Of a stretch of DNA of 64,000 bases, positions 1 through 8,597 are shown in pieces; positions within the stretch are counted from its first letter, which is position 1, and each line of letters begins with the position of its first letter. The notes below the pieces were generated by a model. That model was given only the letters and a program-made list of their open reading frames with translations, was not told the origin of the DNA and ran no database searches. Where the stretch lies: the NCBI GenBank assembly GCA_024403355.1, contig JAKSRW010000010.1, positions 17,708 through 81,707 of the forward strand. The letters run 5' to 3'. A program made the position numbers and the translations under genes. This stretch comes from Lachnospiraceae bacterium. GTDB taxonomy: Bacteria; Bacillota; Clostridia; Lachnospirales; Lachnospiraceae.

Positions 1-546
1 GTCTCCGCCTGCTCTTAATGAGTACTCGAGGACTCTTCTCATTTTTGACTGTCTAAAATCACAGAAGAGTGAAAAGCTTCCTTTTGCAGCTTCGCTCGCC
101 AGCCATTTAGCATTTTCTGCCACTGCATCTTCTACAGCCTGAGCAACCGGACTTACCGCTTCAGCCACGGTATCTACCACATTATTTACCTCTCTTGCGA
201 CTGCAGTCACCTTTTCCTTTACTTCTTCAGGTACAACTGCATTTGCGACATACTTTCCCACCGACACCGAGGTATCCAGAACCAAAACCGCCACACCATG
301 TACCGCAGGTCCGATGCTGCAGATGCTCTTTGCATTACGATAGGTACTCAGCGGATTTTTCATGACATGCTTTGCCGCCCATTTACCCATTTTTAAGCCG
401 TATTTTTTTGCATTTCTCTCTACCATTCCGTGTCTTGTATCGAAAAGGCGCTTTTGCTCATCCGCCAGCTTAAGTTCCTCTTCAAACTGCAAAAGCTCGT
501 TCTGAATTAACTGCTCACGAGTCATCTGCTCCATATAATCAGACAT
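1..546 (-). CDS. Hypothetical protein, 3' part cut by window edge
   Basis: An open frame of 182 codons runs from an ATG at 546 to the window edge with no stop, so the gene continues outside. The start lies 3 nt after the stop of the upstream acetyltransferase gene, with GAGGGA and GGGG stretches just before it, so the two are probably co-transcribed and translationally coupled. The N-terminus (MSDYMEQMTREQLIQNELL) is charged and likely helical. The middle holds a mildly hydrophobic stretch followed by an alanine/valine-rich helix with repeated VAxAV patterns. I do not recognise the family. Confidence 0.7.
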   Translation of the reverse strand, partial: MSDYMEQMTREQLIQNELLQFEEELKLADEQKRLFDTRHGMVERNAKKYGLKMGKWAAKHVMKNPLSTYRNAKSICSIGPAVHGVAVLVLDTSVSVGKYVANAVVPEEVKEKVTAVAREVNNVVDTVAEAVSPVAQAVEDAVAENAKWLASEAAKGSFSLFCDFRQSKMRRVLEYSLRAGGD

Positions 547-549
547 AAT

Positions 550-1443
550 TTACCCCACAATCCCTCTTATTATCTCCTGCTCAGTCCATTCAACATTATC
601 GCCGAGGAGCTTATTAATAAGAGCATATACTCTATCTTCATACACAACAAAACTAAGTCTTTTAATCAGATCATCCGTCCAAAGCAGGTATTTAAAGGCC
701 TGACCTAAGAAATTAACAAAATGACTTCTGTATTTATCATCAAGATAGATTCCCGTGATAATGTAGTCACCCTTTTCCCTGCCCTCGGTATCATCCTCAG
801 CTACCAGAATATAGCCTGCCATATTACCGTCCACACCGTAAACAACGCTTAACAGCTTATCCGCCGCCAGCAGATCCTCTGTAGAAAATGCAGTCAGGTG
901 CTTATCTTTAACAAAAGCCTGAAGCACCTCACCCGGAAGCTCCTCAAAGGAATACAAATCACCCATTTCCTCATCTGCAAAGGTCAGCTCCGCAAGCTTT
1001 GAAGCATAAAGTCCGACTCTGTCAATCATTCCCAGCCGCAGAAGCGAGGATGTAAGCTGTGCCTCTCTTTTTATCAGCATATGATTAAAAATCATGGAAT
1101 AATCCTGCTCGGCTTCCTCTTTATTTACAGCTGCCGGCTGTTTGTCTGCCGGTGCATTGTCTAACGGATACTCAAGCGTCAGACAGGCGTTTTCCTCCCT
1201 TTTTATCTCATCCAGAATAAAATCGAGCAGCGCATTTGCCACGCCCTGTCTTCTGAATTTTTCAGGTACGTACAGCCATTTCAGGGCCATCTGCTTTCCC
1301 GACAGCTTCTGAACTACGGCGACACCCATTACAGTATCTTCCTCAACCGCCGCCAAAACAAACACGACTCCGGACAATATACCCTCCGGAAGAACCGGCA
1401 AAACCGCCTCCAGTTCATTTTCCTGCAAATATAATATCTTCAA
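550..1443 (-). CDS. GNAT-family N-acetyltransferase
   Basis: A 297-residue protein with an N-terminal GNAT fold. The acetyl-CoA binding signature RRQGVA lies near residue 65, preceded by the strand LKWLYVP. The C-terminal half looks like a second, degenerate GNAT domain (VYGVDGNMAGYILVAEDD, then GIYLDDKYRSHFVNFLG). The start is TTG at 1443, supported by a strong GGAGGAAGGGAAG site immediately upstream. The acceptor substrate cannot be told from sequence. It is followed 3 nt later by the truncated gene at the left edge. Confidence 0.75.
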   Translation of the reverse strand: MKILYLQENELEAVLPVLPEGILSGVVFVLAAVEEDTVMGVAVVQKLSGKQMALKWLYVPEKFRRQGVANALLDFILDEIKREENACLTLEYPLDNAPADKQPAAVNKEEAEQDYSMIFNHMLIKREAQLTSSLLRLGMIDRVGLYASKLAELTFADEEMGDLYSFEELPGEVLQAFVKDKHLTAFSTEDLLAADKLLSVVYGVDGNMAGYILVAEDDTEGREKGDYIITGIYLDDKYRSHFVNFLGQAFKYLLWTDDLIKRLSFVVYEDRVYALINKLLGDNVEWTEQEIIRGIVG

Positions 1444-1559
1444 CTTCCCTTCCTCCGTTTCCTATCTTCAAATAACTATATCTCCAAGAATAATAATATC
1501 AAAAAGCTATACACTTTTCATCCGAATTTTAAGATTTTTAGAATATCTTTAGAAATAGA

Positions 1560-1591
1560 AAACAGCCGCATCATACACAATGCGACTGTTT
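1560..1591 (-). terminator. Probable intrinsic terminator after cysK
   Basis: A 12-bp inverted repeat (AAACAGCCGCAT / ATGCGACTGTTT, one G-U pair) with an 8-nt loop lies 47 nt past the cysK stop. The minus-strand continuation is only moderately U-rich (TTCTATTTC), so it may be a weak terminator. Confidence 0.6.
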
Positions 1592-1637
1592 GCTGTCATA
1601 AATTATTTTGTTTGCCGTAAAGCTGCAAAAATCCGGC

Positions 1638-2567
1638 TTATTCTCCGAAAAGCGATGTTGAAAAATATCTCTCTGCAGTGTCAGGAAGAACGGTAACTAC
1701 GGTCTTTCCGGGACCGAGCTTTTTAGCCAGTGCTATTGCTGCGGCAACATTTGTACCGCTGGAAATACCGCACATAAGGCCCTCTTCCTTCGCCAGACGT
1801 CTGGAAGTCTCAAGTGCTTCCTTATCCGAAATAATATAAATATCATCGTAAATCTGCTGATTCAGGATATCGGGAATAATTCCGTCACCTATACCCATCT
1901 GCATATGTGTTCCGATTGTACCGCCTGCCAGAATCGCAGCATTTTCAGGCTCAACCGCCCAAATCTCAATATTGGGATACTGTGCACGAAGCACCTCGCC
2001 GATACCTGTGATTGTACCGCCTGTTCCAATACCTGAACAGAAGCCGTCAATCGGGCCTGCCACCTGCTCCATAATTTCCAGAGCGGTGTGCTTCTTGTGT
2101 GCCAGAGTGTTATTCTTATTTGCAAACTGCTGGGGAACAAATACCCTGGGATTCTTCTTCTGCATGTTAAGTGCAGTCTGAAGACACTCATTTATACATG
2201 CACCGATATCTCCCGCATCATGAATAAGCTTAACCTCTGCACCGTAATGGCGAACGAGCTTTCTTCTCTCCTCGCTTACCGAATCAGGCATAATGATAAT
2301 AGTTCTGTAGCCCTTTACCGCTCCTACAAGAGCCAGGCCGATACCCTGATTACCGCTCGTCGGTTCTACAATGATAGAATCCTTATTTATAAGACCCTGA
2401 CGCTCCGCCTCATTGATCATATTAAGTGCAGTTCTGGTCTTAATTGAACCACCTACGTTCAACGCCTCAAACTTTACGAGAATCTGTGCGCTGTCCTCAC
2501 CCACCATGCGCTGAAGACGAATCATCGGTGTATGACCGACCGCCTCCAAAATATTATTGTAAACCAT
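1638..2567 (-). CDS. cysK: Cysteine synthase A (O-acetylserine sulfhydrylase)
   Basis: A PLP-dependent beta-replacement enzyme making cysteine from O-acetylserine and sulfide. Visible are the PLP lysine in GSIKTRTAL, the asparagine loop TSGNQGIGLA (TSGNTG in most homologues), the phosphate-binding GTGGTITG and the C-terminal GISSGTNVAAA. The preferred start is the ATG at 2567 (309 residues), because GGAG sits 6 nt before it; an upstream in-frame ATG at 2579 has no ribosome binding site. Length is normal. A related beta-substituted-alanine synthase is possible given the T-to-Q change, but the context gives no alternative role. Confidence 0.88.
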   Translation of the reverse strand: MVYNNILEAVGHTPMIRLQRMVGEDSAQILVKFEALNVGGSIKTRTALNMINEAERQGLINKDSIIVEPTSGNQGIGLALVGAVKGYRTIIIMPDSVSEERRKLVRHYGAEVKLIHDAGDIGACINECLQTALNMQKKNPRVFVPQQFANKNNTLAHKKHTALEIMEQVAGPIDGFCSGIGTGGTITGIGEVLRAQYPNIEIWAVEPENAAILAGGTIGTHMQMGIGDGIIPDILNQQIYDDIYIISDKEALETSRRLAKEEGLMCGISSGTNVAAAIALAKKLGPGKTVVTVLPDTAERYFSTSLFGE

Positions 2568-2676
2568 CTTAATCTCCATGCCCTTCTGCCCGCAGCGAAA
2601 AAACTATTTGAATACTTTCAAAAACGCCCTGTCCATCAGCATAACTCTTTCAGGCGAATTTTGCAATAAGTTTTTC

Positions 2677-3621
2677 TTATAACGCCTCAATCTCGGCTCT
2701 TTCGGGCATAACCTTGAGCGCACCCTTTCTGGTGGTAATAAGGGCTGCTGCCGCATTCGCAAATCTCAGCATCTCATGAAGCATCTCATCAGTCAGATTA
2801 TCAAGTCCGTTTTCAAGACAGTAATTAATCACACAGGCCATAAAGGTATCCCCCGCACCTGTTGTTTCAATTGTATCCTCTCTTATAAAGGGAGCCGCGG
2901 TAACCTGCCTTCCGGCGTAAAGAGCTATGCTTCCGTTCTTTCCGAGCGTTACGCAGGCAAGCTTCACACTGTATTTTTCGGTAAATGCCTTAACCGCAGC
3001 CTCTACACTGTCACAGCCTGTAAGGAAGCAGATTTCATCATCCGCAATCTTAAGAATATCACAGTGCTCGATTCCGTAAATCATCATGCGCTTTGCATGC
3101 TCCATATCATCCCAGAGAAGAGGTCTGAGGTTCGGGTCAAAGGATATAAGCTTTCCCTTTTTCTTTGCATAATCAAGAGCCGCCACCGTAGCCTTTTCAA
3201 CCTCTGAATCGGTCATTGATAAAGTTCCGAAATGAAAAAGCTTTGAATCATCGATTACGGAATAATCAATATCCTTTTCCCTGAGCATCATATCAGCGCC
3301 GGGATTTCTGTAAAAGGAAAAGCTTCTGTCACCGTCCGGAGCAGTATGAACAAAAGCAAGTGTCGTAGGAACCTTCTCGTCCTTCAGCAGGTTTTTAGTA
3401 CAGATTCCCTGCTCCTCTACCGTTGCCGTAAGGAAATCGCCGAAGGCGTCCCTGCCAACCTTTCCGATAAACGCAGTCTTTCTTCCAAGCTTCTGAAGCA
3501 TGGCAAGAACATTGCAGGGTGCTCCGCCGGGATTTGCGGTAAGCACAGGATTTCCTGCCTCATTTAATCCGTTTTCGGTAAAATCTATAAGTAATTCTCC
3601 CAAAGCTACTACATCAAACAT
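2677..3621 (-). CDS. Fructokinase, PfkB (ribokinase) family
   Basis: A 314-residue ATP-dependent sugar kinase. It has the fructokinase-type N-terminus (ALGELLIDF), the substrate loop PGGAPCNVLAML, the DPNLRPLLW motif, and the anion-hole/catalytic TGAGDTF near residue 255. The start has an AGGTGG site. It lies downstream of an AGE-family isomerase and a beta-mannosidase on the same strand. I infer that it phosphorylates fructose made from mannose by the isomerase. A 2-keto-3-deoxygluconate kinase role is less likely because the N-terminal motifs match ScrK-type fructokinases. Confidence 0.85.
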   Translation of the reverse strand: MFDVVALGELLIDFTENGLNEAGNPVLTANPGGAPCNVLAMLQKLGRKTAFIGKVGRDAFGDFLTATVEEQGICTKNLLKDEKVPTTLAFVHTAPDGDRSFSFYRNPGADMMLREKDIDYSVIDDSKLFHFGTLSMTDSEVEKATVAALDYAKKKGKLISFDPNLRPLLWDDMEHAKRMMIYGIEHCDILKIADDEICFLTGCDSVEAAVKAFTEKYSVKLACVTLGKNGSIALYAGRQVTAAPFIREDTIETTGAGDTFMACVINYCLENGLDNLTDEMLHEMLRFANAAAALITTRKGALKVMPERAEIEAL

Positions 3622-3660
3622 AATTCCACCTCATACTAAGAGCCAAGCGTTAGCTAATGC

Positions 3661-3693
3661 AATAGACCGGTGCGCTCTTATCACCGGTCTATT
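3661..3693 (-). other. Perfect 12-bp inverted repeat between isomerase and fructokinase genes
   Basis: AATAGACCGGTG and CACCGGTCTATT flank a 9-nt loop, 40 nt upstream of the fructokinase start. Neither strand has a U-tract after it, so it is more likely an mRNA-processing or stability hairpin than a classical terminator. Confidence 0.5.
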
Positions 3694-3758
3694 AGTCTGA
3701 AAATTTTCAGGCTTCACCGCAAAAATCATGAATCGTCCGCACTGCTTTATCATTAATA

Positions 3759-4991
3759 TCAGTTCTGTGCTTTAACCGCAGCCGCAATCGACACAGCCAC
3801 CGGTGAATAAGGAATAAGTGTTGCCTGAAATGCATGATATAAATCAGACTTTCCGGGCCATACTGTACCAAGCAGCTTATTATTTCTGTCAAGCTGATGG
3901 AACCATGAACCATTTACACTGTCATGAACCTTCTCATCGAGATACCCCATAAACATATAATAGTCCTTTGCATATTTTTCATTGTTTGTAAGCCTAAAAA
4001 GCACCGCCGAGCTGTTAATAGCCTCAGCAAGCGTCCAGTGCATTCTGTCATGAACAACCGGCCTGCCCGTCCAGTCTGTGGTATAAACAATTCCCGGGGC
4101 ACCGTCTGCATTCCAGGCATCTGTAATCGCTCTGTTATAAAGCTTTTCTGCGGCATCAAAGTATTCAGATGCATCAAAATCAGCATCCGCTGTCATGGAA
4201 GCGGCCCACTGTGAAATCAGTCTTGCCCACTCGATTCCGTGGCCCGGAGTCGCTCCGTAGGGCTTAAAGGGATCGTCGGGCTTTTCCTTATTGCATTCAA
4301 GGTCAGCCCTCCAGTCATCAGTAAAATGCTCGGGAATACGATATTCATTATCCTTTGCCCAGCCGATTACATGCTTAATGATTCTTCCGGCACGCTCGCG
4401 GTATTTTTCATCCCCTATAGCATCCGCTGCGGCAAGAAATGCCTCTACGGTATGCATATTTGCGTTAATTCCCCTATAGGAATCAAGCACTGTGAAATCG
4501 GTATTCCAGGTATCGCAGGAAAGTCCTTCCTCCTCATTCCAGAAGTATTTATCGTACACGGTAAGTGCATCCGAAAGAAGCTCTTTTGCGCCCTCCACAC
4601 CTGCCAGAAGCGCAGAGCTTGCTGCCAGGATGACAAATGCGTGTGCGTAGCACTGCTTGTTCGGAAGAATCTCCCCGTCTGCAGTAAGTCCGGCATACCA
4701 GCCGCCGTTTTTCTCATCATGAAGCTCTGTACACAGGCCCTTAAGTGCCGCTGCTGCAAGCTCCTTGCCCTCCTCAAAGCCCAAAAGCGAGCCGATACTG
4801 TATACATGAGTCATTCTGCCTGTAATCCAGGTTTCACGGCTTCTGTCCTTCCAGGGACTGCCGTCATCCCCCAGATAATATGAACCGCCGCCCGGTGACG
4901 GGAAACGTCTGCCGAATATCAGAAGCTCATTCCTGAGCTTTTCCAGATATTCCCTGTTCTCTATTGAGTCTAATTCATATTTTTTATTCAT
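3759..4991 (-). CDS. AGE-family epimerase/isomerase, probably D-mannose isomerase
   Basis: A 410-residue (alpha/alpha)6-barrel protein of the N-acylglucosamine 2-epimerase family. Candidate active-site histidines are H180 (NANMHTVEAF), H251 (ATPGHGIEWARL), H318 (RMHWTLAEA) and H365 (SWFHQLD). The PGHxxEWARL and NANMH motifs resemble YihS/mannose isomerase-type members more than cellobiose 2-epimerases, from memory of the families. Being next to a beta-mannosidase and a fructokinase supports mannose to fructose interconversion; this is inferred. The ribosome binding site is poorly placed (AGG abuts the ATG, GAGAGGGG is about 17 nt away). Confidence 0.75.
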   Translation of the reverse strand: MNKKYELDSIENREYLEKLRNELLIFGRRFPSPGGGSYYLGDDGSPWKDRSRETWITGRMTHVYSIGSLLGFEEGKELAAAALKGLCTELHDEKNGGWYAGLTADGEILPNKQCYAHAFVILAASSALLAGVEGAKELLSDALTVYDKYFWNEEEGLSCDTWNTDFTVLDSYRGINANMHTVEAFLAAADAIGDEKYRERAGRIIKHVIGWAKDNEYRIPEHFTDDWRADLECNKEKPDDPFKPYGATPGHGIEWARLISQWAASMTADADFDASEYFDAAEKLYNRAITDAWNADGAPGIVYTTDWTGRPVVHDRMHWTLAEAINSSAVLFRLTNNEKYAKDYYMFMGYLDEKVHDSVNGSWFHQLDRNNKLLGTVWPGKSDLYHAFQATLIPYSPVAVSIAAAVKAQN

Positions 4992-5049
4992 CCTGATTTA
5001 TAAACCCCTCTCTGCTGTTTTTGTAAACCATCCAAACTTTATTTCAATA

Positions 5050-7560
5050 TTATCGAATATCGTAAACGCTTCTTACCTTGAGTCCCACAGGCTCACCCTT
5101 GAGAATCTTTACGCGCTTTGTGCCCGCATTCATATCAAAGTAATTGTCCTCGAGAAGCATTGTATCCTCCTCGTTAATTATCTCAACCGATCTGGCATAT
5201 GCGCTCGCAGTTACCAGAATTTCATCTCCCTCTACCCTTACCGAAAGCCCGGGATTTTTGAACCTGAACTGCTTGGGTGCAGTGAAAAGAACCGTGCCCG
5301 AGGAAATGACCTCACCATTACGGCAGCATTCATAGCTTACGTAATTATCATAAAGAGCGGCATCCATCATATCCTCTCGCCCGAGCCATACAGATGAAAG
5401 TGCAGGAACATTAACTTCTTCCTCACCGCATCTGATTACCCTTGCAGAAGCGTCTCGAAGCGCCCATTTTACGGTCAGCCTTTCATCCTTTACAGACTCG
5501 TTTGCAATATTAAGCTGTATAGACTTCTTCACCTCATAGGGCTGTGCGTTAGGATTTGTATCCTGTGTTAAAATCCCCTCCTCCGCACATGAAATCATTA
5601 TCGGCGCAAAGAATCTCTTTTCATAATAATGCAGGGCCTTCCAGCGTCCGTAATAGTCAATCGATGACCAGCTTGCCACTGGCCAGCAGTCGTTAAGCTG
5701 CCATACCACGGCACCCATACAGCGTCCGCGGTTTCTTCTGAAATGCTCTACTCCGTAGCGGATTGCTTCAGCCTGCAAAAGCTGGGAAGCATAAAGAACA
5801 GTATCAAAATTCGTGGGATAAAGGAAGGTCTGCTCCATATAGTTCATAATCTTTCCGTTTGCCACGGAATTCCTCTGATGCTTCTCCATAACGTATGAGA
5901 ATATGTTTCTGTCCTCAGGCTCTGTGAAGCTCTCGCAGGTCTTGAGTGACGGGAACGACTGGAAGCCGAACTCCGATACGTATCTGAAATAGAACTTACG
6001 ATATTCGGTAATAGGCTTGCTGCCGTGCCATACATCCCAGTAGTGAACATCACCGCGGTTTTCCGCATTCGGATCATCAAAGCATCCGCCCGACGAAGGA
6101 CTTGCAGGCCAATAGAAGGTGTCGGGGTCGTACTCCTTAAGTACCTGAGGAATAATGTATTCATACATTTTTACATAATCAAACTTCTGCGAAGGCTTAT
6201 TTACCCAGACGCCCTGCATTACGAACATTTCCATTTCGTTGTTTCCGCACCAGAGTCCTAGTGAAGCATGATTACGGATTCTCTTAATATTATCAATAAA
6301 TTCGGCTCTGATATTTGCCTCAAATTCATCGGTTAAATTGTAAACCGCACAGGCAAACATAAAATCCTGCCATACCATAAGTCCCAGCTCGTCACAGGCA
6401 TCATAGAACCAGTCCTCTGGATAATGTCCGCCGCCCCATACACGCACGCAGTTATGGTTGGCATTTTTTGCCTGAAGCAGAAGCTCGTAGGTACGCTCCC
6501 TGTTTGTTCTGGGAAGAATATTGTCCTCAGGGATATAATCCGCACCCATGGCAAATATACTTACACCGTTTACCTCATGGTAGAAGGACTCGCCGTATTG
6601 GTCCTTTTCACGGTGTATGGTCATGGTACGAAGTCCTATTCGCTTTGACAGACAATCAAGCACGATACAGTCATTTTCGGAATCAGATTTACCGTTTTCA
6701 TTTGAATTTGCAGCAGACAAAAGGCTGATTTCCACTGTATAAAGAGGCTGTTCTCCAAAGCCGTTAGGCCACCAGAGCTTGGGATTTTCCAGCTCTATAC
6801 CCTTTAAAAGCTCCTCATGTGTAAGCTCTCTTTCACAGCCGCAGGGCATGGTAAGCTTTCCCGAAAGACATAAGCCCTCGAGTCTCTTATCATCTCTTCC
6901 GAAGCGTCTGATATGCTCCTCACCGATTCTTTCAATATCAAGGTCAAAGCTCAGCATTACCCTGCCGTCCGAATGCTTCTGTCTGATATTTACACTGTCA
7001 ATTCTGGCCTCATTATAGGCAATAAGCTTTACAGGCTTCCAGATTCCCGCATCAGGCAGTCTGGGGCCCCAGTCCCAGCCGAACATACAGTGAGCCTTAC
7101 GAAGATATGCCATACCCCTCATGGCATCCTCCTGACCCAGAATGGGGTCCTTCTCATTCTCCGCCTCGATGAATTTTGTAGGTGAATGAAGCACAAGCTC
7201 CAATTTATTATCAGCCTTCAGAAAAGACTTGATATCAAACTGCCAGGTACGGTGCATATTGTTTACCGCAGCCAGAAATGAATCATTAATATATATATCC
7301 GCAAGCGTGTCAACGCCCTCAAATACAAGCAACACCTTATCATAATTTTCCATTCCGTCTGCCGTAAATGAGGTTCTGTAGGTAAAATCATTCTCTATCA
7401 GCTTAAGTGCCTTAAGCTCATTATCCCTGTAATATGGGTCCTCAAGCTGACCGTTATTAATCAGGTCATTATATACACTGGCAGGAACACTTGTCTTATA
7501 TTCGACGTCGCTTCCGACCTGCTTCATGAACCAGTTATCCTTTAACATTTTTGTTACCAT
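5050..7560 (-). CDS. Beta-mannosidase, glycoside hydrolase family 2
   Basis: An 836-residue exo-acting GH2 enzyme releasing mannose from beta-mannosides. The jelly-roll N-terminal domain begins DNWFMKQVGSDVEYKTSVPASV. The central barrel has VRVWGGGHYPEDWFYDACDELG, the acid/base E442 in GNNEME and the nucleophile E530 in SEFGFQSFPS. No signal peptide is seen, so it acts inside the cell on imported manno-oligosaccharides. The start is ATG 7560; a second ATG four codons on is possible. It is preceded by the recurring GAAAGGTATGGT leader motif. Confidence 0.9.
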   Translation of the reverse strand: MVTKMLKDNWFMKQVGSDVEYKTSVPASVYNDLINNGQLEDPYYRDNELKALKLIENDFTYRTSFTADGMENYDKVLLVFEGVDTLADIYINDSFLAAVNNMHRTWQFDIKSFLKADNKLELVLHSPTKFIEAENEKDPILGQEDAMRGMAYLRKAHCMFGWDWGPRLPDAGIWKPVKLIAYNEARIDSVNIRQKHSDGRVMLSFDLDIERIGEEHIRRFGRDDKRLEGLCLSGKLTMPCGCERELTHEELLKGIELENPKLWWPNGFGEQPLYTVEISLLSAANSNENGKSDSENDCIVLDCLSKRIGLRTMTIHREKDQYGESFYHEVNGVSIFAMGADYIPEDNILPRTNRERTYELLLQAKNANHNCVRVWGGGHYPEDWFYDACDELGLMVWQDFMFACAVYNLTDEFEANIRAEFIDNIKRIRNHASLGLWCGNNEMEMFVMQGVWVNKPSQKFDYVKMYEYIIPQVLKEYDPDTFYWPASPSSGGCFDDPNAENRGDVHYWDVWHGSKPITEYRKFYFRYVSEFGFQSFPSLKTCESFTEPEDRNIFSYVMEKHQRNSVANGKIMNYMEQTFLYPTNFDTVLYASQLLQAEAIRYGVEHFRRNRGRCMGAVVWQLNDCWPVASWSSIDYYGRWKALHYYEKRFFAPIMISCAEEGILTQDTNPNAQPYEVKKSIQLNIANESVKDERLTVKWALRDASARVIRCGEEEVNVPALSSVWLGREDMMDAALYDNYVSYECCRNGEVISSGTVLFTAPKQFRFKNPGLSVRVEGDEILVTASAYARSVEIINEEDTMLLEDNYFDMNAGTKRVKILKGEPVGLKVRSVYDIR

Positions 7561-7614
7561 AAAGCCACCATACCTTTCCTTTTTCTGTGTAAACCGCCTC
7601 GCCTCGCCCCGCCA

Positions 7615-7660
7615 TAAAAAAACTGCGGAAGCTCTACCACTATGGTAAACCTTTCCGCAG
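7615..7660 (-). terminator. Intrinsic terminator between the NifX/SlyD fusion and beta-mannosidase genes
   Basis: CTGCGGAA/TTCCGCAG (7623-7630 and 7653-7660), with an inner ACCA/TGGT pairing, forms a stem followed on the minus strand by seven U residues (7615-7622). It ends transcripts from the upstream gene and leaves only about 50 nt for a beta-mannosidase promoter, so partial read-through is possible. Confidence 0.8.
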
Positions 7661-7708
7661 AAATTAACAATGTTTTATTTAGCCACTGTTTGAGGCATTC
7701 TTGGCAAA

Positions 7709-8566
7709 TTATTTTACTTCGACAAGTTCGATTCTGAAGTTAAGCTCCTTGCCTGCCATTTCATGATTTGCATCAAAGGTAACGGTCTTTTCATCTCTTG
7801 CAACAACCTTAACGTGGAAGGGCTGTCCGTACATATTCTGAAGATAAACCTGCTGACCTGCCTGAAGCTCCTCCGCACCGGGCATCTGGTCGATTTCTAC
7901 CGTGAAAATAGCATCGGGATCTGCCTCGCCATATGCTTCCGATGGCATAAGGTGAACATCCACAATCTCACCGGGCTCCATATTTGCCACTGCCTCATCG
8001 AAGCCTCTGATCATCATACCTGCGCCGCAAACGAACTCAAGGGGCTCGCCTCTGTCATAGGATGAATCAAACTGGCTGCCGTCATTAAAGGTTCCTCTGT
8101 AATGTGCTCTTACGGTCTTTCCTACATTCTTTCCTTCAAATGCAGGTGTGTGGCATCCGCCGCAGCCGCCACCGCAGTTTCCGCAGCCACCGCCGCAGCC
8201 GCCTTCCTCATCAGCGCAGTTATGACCCTCACCGTGATGGTCACAGTTTGCACCCGAATCAACCAGTTCTCCCCTGAGATATGCCTCAACCGCCTCGTCT
8301 GCATTACCTGCCTGGCCTGCGCAAAGTACAATGCCCTTTTCCGCAATGGCATTCTGTGCACCGCCGCCGATTCCTCCGCAGATTACCACATCGATATCCA
8401 GCTCGTCAAGAAGCGCTGCAAGGGCACCGTGGCCCTGTCCTTCTGTGTCTATAACCTCAGATGATACTACCTTGTCATCCTCTACGCTGTACACCTTAAA
8501 CTGCTCACTGTGTCCAAAGTGCTGGAAAATCTCACCATTCTCATAAGTTACCGCAATTTTTAACAT
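7709..8566 (-). CDS. NifX/NifB-like domain fused to a SlyD-like FKBP prolyl isomerase
   Basis: A 285-residue two-domain protein. Residues 1-105 match the dinitrogenase iron-molybdenum cofactor binding fold (MLKIAVTYENGEIFQHFGHSE, then VVICGGIGGGAQNAI). A Cys/Gly/His-rich linker follows near residues 110-140 (GGCGGGCGNCGGGCGGC) with several histidines, a likely metal-binding stretch. Residues 145-285 are a SlyD-type FKBP: HYRGTFNDGSQFDSS, the flap insertion, and DANHEMAGKELNF. I place the start at ATG 8566, which has GAGG 7 nt upstream; a longer frame would overlap the preceding gene. No nif genes are nearby. A metallochaperone role is inferred. Confidence 0.8.
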   Translation of the reverse strand: MLKIAVTYENGEIFQHFGHSEQFKVYSVEDDKVVSSEVIDTEGQGHGALAALLDELDIDVVICGGIGGGAQNAIAEKGIVLCAGQAGNADEAVEAYLRGELVDSGANCDHHGEGHNCADEEGGCGGGCGNCGGGCGGCHTPAFEGKNVGKTVRAHYRGTFNDGSQFDSSYDRGEPLEFVCGAGMMIRGFDEAVANMEPGEIVDVHLMPSEAYGEADPDAIFTVEIDQMPGAEELQAGQQVYLQNMYGQPFHVKVVARDEKTVTFDANHEMAGKELNFRIELVEVK

Positions 8567-8597
8567 TTTTTTACCTCTTTCTTTTATCTTTCCCGGA

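Noticed and set aside
1..60. Frameshift or mobile-element edge at the left boundary
   Set aside because: The frame stays open to position 1 and no inverted repeat or known element end is visible.
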